Source: a candidate division SR1 bacterium
Lineage (GTDB): Bacteria; Patescibacteriota; Gracilibacteria; Absconditabacterales; Absconditicoccaceae
Direction: 5' to 3'
Assembly (NCBI GenBank): GCA_007116275.1
Contig: SKIU01000069.1
Span: 1-27,325 of the forward strand
DNA: 27,325 nucleotides
The notes under the pieces were generated by a model. The model saw only the letters and a list, made by a program, of their open reading frames with translations, was not told the origin of the DNA and searched no databases. Position numbers and translations under genes: made by a program. Positions 18,553 to 27,325 of the stretch are shown piece by piece. Each line of letters starts with the position of its first letter. Position 1 is the stretch's first letter.

Positions 18553-21500
18553 ATGGCGTGAAAAAAAACTGCAACACAAAAATCATCAAAAAAAGTATCA
18601 TCAACAAAAACACCAAAAACAAAGACAGTTTCACAATCTCACGCTGATATTTTCAAAGGATACGCGCAAGAAGATGGGAGGATCTATCTGAAGCAAGCAA
18701 GGAAATTTGTATGATTTCCTGATTTGTTGTGACTGCAAAAAATATGATACGAAGTATTTCTCAATAAATATCTTCATAAATTATTTGCTGATGTAGAGCC
18801 AGTACGAGATTTGGCTGGAGAAAATATGTACGTAAGTATATCTGATGTAAAGGTGTCAGATCCTATTGAGTCAGTAGCTATGTGTAAGAAAAAAGAGCTG
18901 ACTTATGGTGGTATTATTACTGGTAAAGTCAAACTTGTAGACTCAACTACCAAAACCACCTTATTTAATAAACGTGCAAATATTGGAGTGTTGCCATTGA
19001 TGACTCCTTCAGCAACTTATGTTATTTCTGGTACAGAAAAAGTTATTATATCGCAGATCGTAAGATCATATGGTATATTTTTCTCAGTAAAAGATCTAAA
19101 ATATGGATTTAAACTCATACCTGAAAGAGGTCCATGGTTGGAAGTACAAGTAGAAAAGTCATGAGTAGTGGTAGCAAGATTAAATAAATCAAGAAAATTC
19201 CCCTTAACAACATTGTTAAGAGTATTTGGACTGGAAACAGATGAAAGTATTAGAGAAATTTTTGCTGATACAATAGAAGAGGAAGATACTGATTACGTAG
19301 ATATCACTCTCAAAAAAGATACAACAACAGATGCTTTGTCTGCAGCAGAGTTTATATATAATAAAATCAGACCAGGTGAATTGGTTGATCCTGAAAGTGC
19401 GCTTGATTATATCAGGACACAATTCCTTGATCCAGAAAGAATCGATCTAGGAAGAATTGCAAGACGTAAGATTAATGCTAAACTATGATTAAACAAGAAA
19501 TTTGATGATCCTAATGCAAATGTATTTGATCTAGAAGATATGGTAGGGTGATTTAAGTATCTTATCAATCTGTCTAATATTAAGAAGTGATATTATACAG
19601 ATGATGCTGATCATCTTTCTAATAAACGTATTAGACCTATGGGTGAGATACTATACTCACACTTACAGCCTGTTATGAGAAAATTTGTGAAAAGTATCAA
19701 GGGAAAGTTGAGTATTCTCAATCCAGAAAATCCTATAAAAATTACAGATATTGTAAACTTTAAGATCATTGATAATTCTATCAAAAGCTTTTTTGCGACA
19801 TCGCAATTGGCACAATTCCTTGATCAAATTAACCCACTCTCTGAGATAGAACATAAAAGAAGAATAACATCGCTCGGGCCTGGATGATTAAAAAGAGAAA
19901 CTGCTAAATTTGAGGTACGTGATGTACATACATCGCACTATTGAAGAATATGTCCTATTGAAACACCAGAATGACAAAATATTGGACTAGTGATTTACCA
20001 AGCATTATATAGTGTTGTAAATGAAGAATGATTTTTAGAAACGCCTGCACTAAAGTTGATCCATGAAGTTGAACCAAAAGCAAAATTGTTGGTCAACAGA
20101 ATAGCTCGTCGTCAGATTTTTGAATTGGATGCTAAAGGCAAAGAAACAAAAAAGATGATTGTCGATGAAGATACATATATTGATGAAAAGGCAGCAAAAT
20201 TAATAGAAAAACACTACAGTAAGATTAAAAAACCAATTAAAGTCCAAGCGTTTTTTACTGATGAAGTAGAATTTATTTCTCCAGAAATGGATGAAAAAGT
20301 CTACGTTGCAGATGCAACAGCAGAACTTGATGAGCACAATAATTTGACTAATAAGCGTGTTGCTGGAAGACATTTTGATGAGATGAAGGTTTATCATGTT
20401 AGTGATATGACACATATTGATGTAAATCCATCACAAATATTTTCACCAAATACATCGTTGATTCCATTTGTAAATCATAATGATGCTGTACGTGCTGCTG
20501 TAGCTACAAATCAACAAAGACAAGCATTACCATTGTTAAAAAATGACAGACCACTTGTAGGAACATGATTAGAAAAAGATATTCTTGCTATGACTCATGC
20601 AATTGTTAAAGCGGATGATAAAGGTGAGGTGATTTATGTTGATGGAAAGAGAATAAAAGTGAAATACAAGTCTGGAACAAAAGAATACGAACTTATTAAT
20701 TTTCAAAGATCAAATCACAAAACAACAATGCATCAATTACCAAGAGTCTCTGTATGACAAAAGGTTGATAAGGGAGATATACTTGCTGAATGACCATGTG
20801 CAATCGATGGTGAAATGGCACTAGGAAAGAGTTTAAAGATATGATTTATTGCTTGGGAATGATATAACTACGAAGATGCAATAGTAATATCACAAAGACT
20901 TGTAAAAGACGATGAACTCACATCAGTACAGATAGAAGAGTATGAAATCGAAGTTGCTGATACAAAACTATGACCAGAAGAAACAACCAACGACATCCCA
21001 TGAGTTTCTATGCAAAAATTAAATAATCTTGATGAAGATGGTATTATAAGAATCGGTGCAAGAGTAAAGGGATGAGATATTCTTGTGGGTAAAATAACAC
21101 CGAAGAGTGAAGGAGAGCTAAGTCCTGAAGAGAAGCTTATTCAAGCTATCTTTGGTGATAAATCAAAGAATGTAAAAGATACATCATTATATACACCATC
21201 AGGAAGCGAATGAAAGGTTATAGATGTTTTGGTGTTAGATGCCAAGAAATGAGATAATCTAATGGCAGGTGTAAGAAAAAAAATAAAAGTATATGTTGCT
21301 ACAACAAGAAAAATAGAAGTTGGAGATAAACTAGCAGGAAAACATGGTAATAAAGGTATTGTTGCTATTGTTGTACCAGAAGAAGATATGCCGTTTACTG
21401 AAGATGGAGAACCAGTAGATATCTGTCTAAATCCATTATGAGTAATATCTCGTATGAATATTGGACAATTATTTGAAGCACAATTATGATACATAGCTAA

Positions 21501-22188
21501 GATCCTATGAACTCGTTTTGCCGTACCAATGTTTTCATGATTTGGAGCTGAAGATATCAAAGAATTGGCAATAAAAGCAGGTCTTCCAGATGATTTGAAA
21601 TTTACTGTATATGATGGAAGAACTGGAAAACCATATCATCAAAAAGTTGCTATCGGATATATGCATATACTAAAACTTGTACATATGGTAGAAGATAAAA
21701 TACATGCAAGATCTGTATGACCATATTCATTGATTACGCAACAACCGTTGTGAGGAAAATCAAGACAATGATGACAAAGATTTGGAGAGATGGAAGTCTG
21801 GGCGTTGGAAGCATATTCTGCAGTATATACATTGCAAGAAATGTTGACAGTAAAATCTGATGATGTTGTTGGTAGAAATAAGATGTACGAATCTATTATC
21901 AAATGACAACCTATTAGAATCGGTGGACTACCAGAATCATTCAATCTTGTTACTCATTTATTCAAATGATTAGGACAAAGTGTCGTGCCATTATCAAGAG
22001 ATGAACTGGCTCTTGCACATCAAAATAGAGTAGATAAAATAGTAAAACTTTGATTGTCATGAGTTATGGATTCACAATCAGAAGAAGAAACAAATTCGAC
22101 AGATGCTGTACAAGACGCAAATAATGAAAAAGAAGAAATAATAGACAATGTGATTAAAGAAATGGAAGATTTTGGAGATATTGAATAA
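18553..22188 (+). CDS. rpoB: DNA-directed RNA polymerase subunit beta
   Basis: The 1211-aa RpoB (E. coli 1342) starts with a Lys/Thr/Ser-rich segment (about 1-25) before the conserved part (DIFKGYAQEDG). Landmarks are the rifampicin pocket SQLAQFLDQINPLSEIEHKR at about 417-436, then HYGRICPIETPEGQNIGL from 462, WEGYNYEDA at about 768, KLAGKHGNKG at about 926 (catalytic-site lysines), and QPLGGKSRQGGQRFGE from about 1064. Many glycines in these motifs are TGA (HYG, WEG, PLGGKSRQGG), so the gene is shattered under the standard code. In the rifampicin pocket, positions equal to E. coli 518, 525 and 531 are Ile, Glu and Thr instead of Asn, Thr and Ser; D516 and H526 are kept. The C-terminus is acidic (EEETNSTDAVQDANNEKEEI). 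It ends in TAA, with rpoC 101 bp downstream. Confidence 0.97.
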
Positions 22189-22206
22189 TTATTCAAGAGA
22201 TCTGCT

Positions 22207-22265
22207 TTCAGCTTCTAGCTTTATCAATACAAGCTAGGAGCTAGTAGCCAGAAGCTAATAGCAAT
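22207..22265 (+). repeat. Heptad AGCTARN repeat with stem-loop between rpoB and rpoC
   Basis: From 22231 the sequence runs AAGCTAG GAGCTAG TAGCCAG then AAGCTAA TAGC, units of 7 bp. To its left, AGCTTCTAGCTT (22210-22221) is the inverted form and pairs with AAGCTAGGAGCT (22231-22242) through 12 positions including one G-T wobble, with a 9-nt loop. No T-tract follows, so it is not a typical terminator. The same heptad motif recurs after rpmA and rpmF. Confidence 0.6.
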
Positions 22266-22289
22266 ATATTTACCCCCTAAATTCCCGCT

Positions 22290-25200
22290 ATGCACAAAGA
22301 AAAATTTCAAGGATTAATGGTTACATTAGCGTCAGTTGAAGAGATTGAAAAATGGTCAAACGGAGCAGTGGAAAATCCAGATACAGTAAATTATAGAACT
22401 GGAAAGCCAAAGCCAAAAGGGCTTTTTTGTGAAGCAATATTCTGACCAGTTAAGAATTATGAATGTGCTTGTGGAAAATATAAATGAATAAGATACAAAG
22501 GTATTGTATGTGAAAGATGTGGTGTAGAAGTGACAACTTCAAGAGTAAGAAGAGAGAGAATGGGACATATTGATCTTGCAGTACCAGTATTACATGCACG
22601 ATATAAGTCAAGTCCATCAGGATGAGTACATCAGTTATTGTGACTATCTTCCAATGAAATAGATAAAATATTGACATTTGTGAAGTATGCAATAGTGGAT
22701 GAAGTAACTGAAGATACAATTAATCAAATAATCGAAAAATTAACAGAACACTTTGATTCTAAAATAAAAGAGCTTGATGAAGTATATCAAGAAGAGTTTG
22801 AAGCTGCAGAAAAAAAGAAACAAAAGGATGCTGCAGTTAAACTGTATAATGAAAATAAATTGGGACTTGAAAAAGAATTTAATAGAGTAAAATCTATTAT
22901 TGCAGATCTTAAATTTTGAGCTACTATACTCGAAAGTGATTATAGAAATATCTTTTCTCAGTTTGCTGATATGGTGCCTTTTGCATCAGGACCTGATGCT
23001 ATTTTAAAGATGCTGAAGAAGATAGATGTAGAAAAAGAGATAGAAAAAAGAGTAAAAGAATTTCCAACAATTAAATCTGAAGAAAAGAGGAAAAAAGCAT
23101 TTCAGTTAATTAAATTATTGATAAACTTACATGTATCAGGTGTAAAACCAGAAAATATGGTTATAAAAAAACTCCCAGTAATACCACCGGATGTAAGACC
23201 AGTAGTACAATTAGAATGAGGTAAATTTGCATCATCAGATGTAAACTTGTTTTACAGACGTGTATTAATGAGAAATATAAGACTCAAGAAAATGATACAA
23301 GTTGGTATGCCTGATGTTGTAAAGAAGAATGAAATTAGACTACTGCAAGAATCAGTAAATAATCTTCTTGTTGGAGAAAAATGAGGTCCTTGAAGAGCAT
23401 GATCAGGAGTGAAAGTATTTAAGTCTCTATCTGATATGTTGTCAGGAAAGGAAGGAATTTTTAGGAAAAATCTTCTTGGAAAAAGAGTTGATTACTCATG
23501 AAGATCAATTATTACCGTATGACCAGACCTTAACCTGAATGAGTGTGGATTACCATTGTATATAGCAGTAAGGATGTTTACACCGTTTATTATAGGAAAA
23601 CTGATTGAAAAAAAGATCGTATATACCCCAAAACAAGCAGAAAAACTTATTAAAGATGGTGCTCCAATTGCGCTTAAATTTCTTGAAGAAGTAGTGAAAG
23701 ATAAGTATGTGTTACTTAATCGTGCGCCAACACTCCATAGATTATCTATAGAGGCATTTAAAATTAAATTAATGCCAGGTAAAACAATAAGAATACACCC
23801 ACTGGTATGTCCTGCTTTTAATGCCGATTTTGATGGTGATCAAATGGCAGTACATTTACCAGTATCTGATGAGGCACAAAGAGAAGCAAGAGAATTGATT
23901 GCTGCAGATAAAAATATTTTGAAACCAGCTTCTGGAGAACCTACTATTACTCACTCACAGGATATGGTTCTGGGTATCTACTTCTTAACAGATGATTATA
24001 GAAAAGATGGAGAAAAATATGTTGGGATATATTGATCAGTTGATGAGGTAGTGCAAGCGTACGAATCGCGTCGTATAGAAGTGAAAGATACGGTTGTTAT
24101 TCCATATGATGGAGAACATATTAAGACGACGGTGTGAAGAGTGTTATTCAATTCTATATTGCCTGAAAAAGTAAGATTTATTAATAAAACTATGAGAAAA
24201 AAAGATCTTAAAAAAGTTTTAAGTATAATTTTTGATTCTTATAGTATGGAAGAGACAGTAAGGGTTGCTGATATGATAAAAAACTATGGATTTACCTATG
24301 CAACACAATCAGCAACATCTATCAATGTATTGGATATGAAAGTTCCGGTCGAGAAAGAAGAAATTATGCAATGGGGAGATAAAAGAGCAAATGAGATATA
24401 TAACTTATTTTTTAAGTGATTCTATACTGAACAAGAGAAACACAGGTTGATTATCAATGTTCGAAGTGAAGTGAAAACAAAGATAGAGTGACATGTAAAA
24501 GAACTTAGTGGTCCAGGAGACGATATGTTTAGTATGATTGATTCGTGAGCAAGGGGATCTGTTACCAATACCGTACAGATTTCTGGTATGAAATGATTGG
24601 TAGTTAATCCAAAAGGAGAAGTAATAGAACTTCCGATTAAAGGGAGTTTTGTAGAATGATTAAGACCAGTTGAGTACTTTATCTCTGCTCACTCGGGAAG
24701 AAAAGGAAAAGCAGATACAGCATTAAGAACTGCTGAATCAGGATATCTTACAAGGAAACTCTGTGATTCGTCACAAGAAGTGATTGTTAGGGAGGATGAT
24801 TGTGGAACAACTGACTCAATTACTCTTTCAAAGGATGAGGCTGAAATAAGAAATGAAGAATTTTCAGAAATGATATATGGAAGAACATTGGCACAAGATG
24901 TTCATGACGAAAAATGAAATACTATTCTCAAAAAAGATGATGTACTCAATAAAGAAAAAGTACAACTCATCGAAAATACAGACATAGATATGATTAAAGT
25001 AAGAACGCCGATAGTGTGTAAAACCGTATGATGAGTATGTAAAAAATGTTATGGAATGGATCTATCGACAAGAGAAGCAGTAGAGGTAGGTGTTCCAGTT
25101 GGGGTAATCGCTGCACAATCTATTGGAGAACCAACAACACAGTTAACGATGAACACCTTCCACTTATGATGAGTTGCAAGTAAAGAATGAGATATGACGC

Positions 25201-26093
25201 AAAGTATTGATAGAATTGCGCAGTTATTTGAAGTAAGAAAACCAAAAAATCCTGCTGTTATTGCTCCATTTGATGGGAAAGTAACATACACAGAAAAATG
25301 AAGACTCAAATATATGACTATTACGTCTGATTATCAACATAAATTATATGGTATCAAAGATTGATACAAAAAAACAGTCAAAAAATGAGAATTATTAAAA
25401 AAAGGAGCAGTTTATGCTACTGCTGGAAGAAGTAAATTGAAGACTATGGAAGAAGGAGTGGTTTTAAAGGTTGTTAAAGATCATATTGTTTTAGGTCTTC
25501 AGGAGACAGTTACTAAGCTGTTGACGGGAATATCACCACTACCAGACGACGGTCAGAAAGTCTATAAATGAGAAGTGTTGACAACGTGAGCGTTAGAAGT
25601 TAGAGAGTACATGGATATCGTTGGCGATTTAGAAGCACAAAAATATATCATTAGAGAAGTGAAAAAAGTATATAGTGGTCAATGACAAGACGTCAATGAC
25701 AGGCATATCGAAATCGTTGTAAGACAATTGTTCTCTAAAGTATTTATTGAAGATTCTGGAGATTCAAGTTTTGTTCCAGGGACATACGCTAAATATCGAG
25801 ATTTCATACGTGTCAATGAAGAATTGTCTGCAGCATGAAGAAAAGAGTCAAAAGGTAAAAGACTTGCTTTGTGACTTACAAACATAGCGAAGGCAACAGA
25901 TTCATGGATGTCTGCTGCATCATTCCAAGAAACAATTAGAGTAATGGTATGAGCTTCATTGAAATGAGCTATTGACGATCTATCAGATTTGAAATCAAAT
26001 GTTATTATTGGTAGATTGTTGCCAGTCGGAGATGTCTATAGAAAACAATATCAATGAGAGGATATAGAAGATATTCTTGATATGGCAGAGTAG
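22290..26093 (+). CDS. rpoC: DNA-directed RNA polymerase subunit beta'
   Basis: The 1267-aa RpoC (E. coli 1407) has the N-terminal zinc site C59, C61, C74, C77 (CACGKYKG, CERCGVEV). The catalytic loop NADFDGDQM has metal-binding aspartates at 513, 515 and 517. KSLSDMLSGKEGIFRKNLLG and KRVDYSGRSI come before it, and the trigger loop (ADTALRTAESGYLTRKL) follows. The second zinc site is C838, C910, C917, C920, and the C-terminal SAASFQETIRV is present. TGAs fill conserved glycines (DYSGRS, VGPDLNLNECGLP). CGA at residue 725 falls exactly on the family-conserved Trp (E. coli VVDIWAAANDRV; here LIINV-CGA-SEVKTKI), and CGA at residue 104 falls in the HIW(F/Y) motif (here HA-CGA-Y). It ends in TAG. 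Confidence 0.97.
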
Positions 26094-26117
26094 CATAAGA
26101 GAGAAAATCACTACATC

Positions 26118-26145
26118 TTGACATCGATATACAAATAACTATTAT
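26118..26145 (+). promoter_or_regulatory. Promoter for rpmA-rpmF-nusB
   Basis: TTGACA (26118-26123) and TATTAT (26140-26145) are separated by 16 bp, a near-consensus sigma-70-type promoter in the 85-bp gap between rpoC and rpmA. Transcription would start about 25 bp before the rpmA ATG. It is the clearest promoter in the window. Confidence 0.55.
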
Positions 26146-26178
26146 CAACGCATATGTGTTTTATATTGGTTTAAAAAA

Positions 26179-26676
26179 ATGGCACACAAGAAAGCAGCTG
26201 GTTCTGCAAAAAACTTAAGAGATTCTAATCCAAAATATAGAGGAGTCAAACTCTTTGGTGGACAAAAAACAATAGCAGGTAATATTATTATTAGACAAAA
26301 GGGGGAGAAATTTGTTTCAGGAGATAATACATATACTGGAAAAGATAAAACTATCCATGCTAATATTGATGGAGTAGTTACCTTTAGTAAAAAAAATATC
26401 CAAAGGTTTGACGGAAGAAAATATCTTAAAACAGTTGTTAATGTAGTTCCTCATGGAGAAGAAAAAGAAGTAGTAGTAAAAAAGGCTACGAAAGAACTTG
26501 CTCCAAAAGCTTCTGCAAAAAAAACAACGGCTAAGGCTACAACCAAAAAAGCCACAGCTAAAACCACAACTAAAAAAGCAACTCCAGAAAAAAAACCTGC
26601 AACTAAAGTAGCTGCAAAAAAGACTACTACAAAAAAAACACCTGCTAAAAAAACTTCAACAAAGAAAACTACATAA
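26179..26676 (+). CDS. rpmA: 50S ribosomal protein L27 with long basic tail
   Basis: Residues 1-90 are bL27: MAHKKAAGSAKNLRDSNPKY, then RGVKLFGGQKTIAGNIIIRQ and KGEKFVSGDNTYTGKDKTIH, matching family AHKKAGGSTRNGRDS...GVKxFGGxxVxAGxIIVRQRGTKFHxGxNVGxGxDxTLFA. The short N-terminus that reaches the peptidyl transferase centre is intact, starting at Ala2 with no cleavable extension. Residues about 97-165 form a tail made almost only of Lys, Ala, Thr and Pro (AKKTTAKATTKKATAKTTTK and similar), histone H1-like, which standard L27 (about 85-95 aa) lacks. There is no TGA in this gene. A promoter precedes it, and rpmF follows after 44 bp containing a short copy of the heptad repeat. It ends in TAA. 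Confidence 0.95.
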   Translation: MAHKKAAGSAKNLRDSNPKYRGVKLFGGQKTIAGNIIIRQKGEKFVSGDNTYTGKDKTIHANIDGVVTFSKKNIQRFDGRKYLKTVVNVVPHGEEKEVVVKKATKELAPKASAKKTTAKATTKKATAKTTTKKATPEKKPATKVAAKKTTTKKTPAKKTSTKKTT

Positions 26677-26678
26677 CA

Positions 26679-26699
26679 TATAGCTAATCGCTAAAAACT
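26679..26699 (+). repeat. Short heptad repeat copy after rpmA
   Basis: ATAGCT AATCGCT AAAAACT follows the rpmA stop at once, with the same 7-bp spacing and GCTAA core as the copies at 22231 and 26971. It is the most degenerate of the three. Confidence 0.45.
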
Positions 26700-26720
26700 T
26701 TAAAAACTTATTCCATTACC

Positions 26721-26951
26721 ATGGCAGTACCTAAGAAAAAAGTATCACAGTCGAGAAAGAGAAGAAGACATTGAACCCGACAAAGACTAACATTGAAAAA
26801 ATTACAAAACAAACTCAATATTGTAAAATCTAAAGATTCTGGAGAGTATGCACTCGGACATCATGTTTGTCTAAAGTCTGGAAAATATAAAGGAAAGCAA
26901 ATCCTTACTATCAAAACCAAAGGGGATAGTTCTACTGTAGTAGATGCATAG
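26721..26951 (+). CDS. rpmF: 50S ribosomal protein L32, zinc-less type
   Basis: The 76-aa protein begins MAVPKKKVSQSRKRRRHGT, the hallmark bL32 start (MAVPKxKTSKSRxxxRRxH). It has GHHVCLKSGKYKGKQIL in the C-terminal part, matching family LPHRVCPKCGYYKGREV. The four zinc cysteines of many L32 proteins are reduced to one (first pair replaced by Lys/Ser, last by Ser), so it is the zinc-independent form. It has about 15 residues after the usual end. TGA at 26772 reads as Gly; CGA at 26778 (residue 20) is R or W. It ends in TAG. Confidence 0.9.
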
Positions 26952-26970
26952 TCTTTGATAAAAAATTGCC

Positions 26971-26998
26971 AATAGCTAGAAGCTAACCGCTAATAGCC
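26971..26998 (+). repeat. Four 7-bp repeat units between rpmF and nusB
   Basis: AATAGCT AGAAGCT AACCGCT AATAGCC is four consecutive 7-bp units sharing the (A/C)GCT core at a fixed position. It belongs to the same family as the rpoB-rpoC intergenic repeat. It is outside any coding frame. Confidence 0.6.
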
Positions 26999-27025
26999 CG
27001 TGTTCTTTATAAAAACCCATTATCT

Positions 27026-27325
27026 ATGGATATTTCTCACAGAATCCATGCAAGAAAAGTAGTATTGAGTTATTTTTATCAACGCTACTTTTTTTTGTGA
27101 TTACAAAAAGATGAAGCAGTAATCACAGGATCACTCGCTATTGCACATACATTCCCTGATCATGAAGATTTTCAAGAACAAAAGGATCTTCTTATAGGTC
27201 TATTGGAGTCATACAATCATGTCGATATAGATGAATCTATACAGTATATGGTTAACCATATGTTTGATAAACGAAAAGATCAGATGGATACAAAATACAT
27301 GATAGATATGATGCCAGCTTTTGAT
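27026..27325 (+). CDS. nusB: NusB-like transcription antitermination protein, cut by window end
   Basis: The first 100 residues are present and the gene continues beyond the window. The start MDISHRIHARKVVLSYFYQR matches the NusB pattern RxxAR...L...Y, and helical segments follow (EDFQEQKDLLIGLLESYNHV and DIDESIQYMVNHMFD) as expected for the all-alpha NusB fold (about 135-150 aa). NusB binds boxA RNA with S10 during rRNA antitermination. One TGA (Gly, FFLGLQKDE) and one CGA (residue 83) occur. The call rests on the N-terminal pattern, overall helicity and its place beside rpmA-rpmF; an unrelated helical protein is possible. Confidence 0.5.

Noticed and set aside
18395..18691. Plus-strand frame of 98 codons across the end of rpmH and start of rpoB
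   Set aside because: It is out of frame with both genes and crosses the terminator; its Lys/Gln/His-rich translation is a frame-shifted reading of A-rich sequence.
22210..22242. A transcription terminator between rpoB and rpoC
   Set aside because: The stem-loop is real, but no T-tract follows it, and rpoC has no obvious promoter of its own, so termination here is unlikely.
18553..26093. Fragmented, pseudogenised rpoB and rpoC
   Set aside because: Every interruption is TGA at a Gly-compatible position; catalytic and zinc residues are intact.
1..27325. CRISPR array, tRNA, rRNA, insertion sequence or prophage
   Set aside because: No spaced direct repeats of CRISPR size, no cloverleaf sequences, no transposase or phage genes were recognised on either strand.

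Overview
The window comes from a bacterium that does not use the standard genetic code. Every recognisable gene is interrupted by in-frame TGA, and the TGAs fall on invariant glycines of RpoB, RpoC and bL34. All 14 complete or near-complete genes end in TAA or TAG. This is code 25 (UGA = Gly), known from Absconditabacteria (SR1) and Gracilibacteria of the Candidate Phyla Radiation. A second signal narrows this: CGA codons sit where RpoC has conserved Trp and where bS18 has a conserved aromatic, while conserved Arg positions use AGA/AGG/CGT/CGC. That fits a CGA-to-Trp reassignment, which I recall being reported for a clade of Absconditabacteria. All translations below read TGA as Gly; CGA is marked R/W where it matters.

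Minus strand, 1-14133: four genes read leftward. The first is one uninterrupted code-25 frame of about 12.5 kb (about 4171 aa) encoding a secreted giant protein. It has a signal segment, an N-terminal alpha/beta domain, Ig-like domains, FG-GAP/VCBS-type calcium-binding repeats, coiled coils, and Pro-rich and Ser/Thr/Gln-rich linkers. It is followed closely by a secreted 280-aa protein, a VirB2/TrbC-like small pilin-type membrane protein, and the start of a probable MFS transporter that runs off the window. The first three look like a cell-surface or secretion module.

Divergent intergenic region, 14134-14511: it holds a 14-bp perfect palindrome, possible promoter elements, an L10-leader RNA and an intrinsic terminator just upstream of rplJ. 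This is the layout of an autogenously attenuated ribosomal operon.

Plus strand, 14512-27325: a condensed translation/transcription cluster in the order rplJ, rplL, rpsB, small membrane protein, tsf, rpsF-rpsR fusion, rpmH, terminator, rpoB, rpoC, promoter, rpmA, rpmF, and a NusB-like gene cut by the window end. The main oddities are a fused bS6-bS18 protein, rpsB-tsf and rpmH inserted between rplJL and rpoBC, long charged tails on L10 (acidic) and L27 (basic), a zinc-less L32, and an interspersed 7-bp-periodic repeat family between genes. Most starts lack a Shine-Dalgarno sequence. No tRNA, rRNA, CRISPR or insertion sequence was seen.
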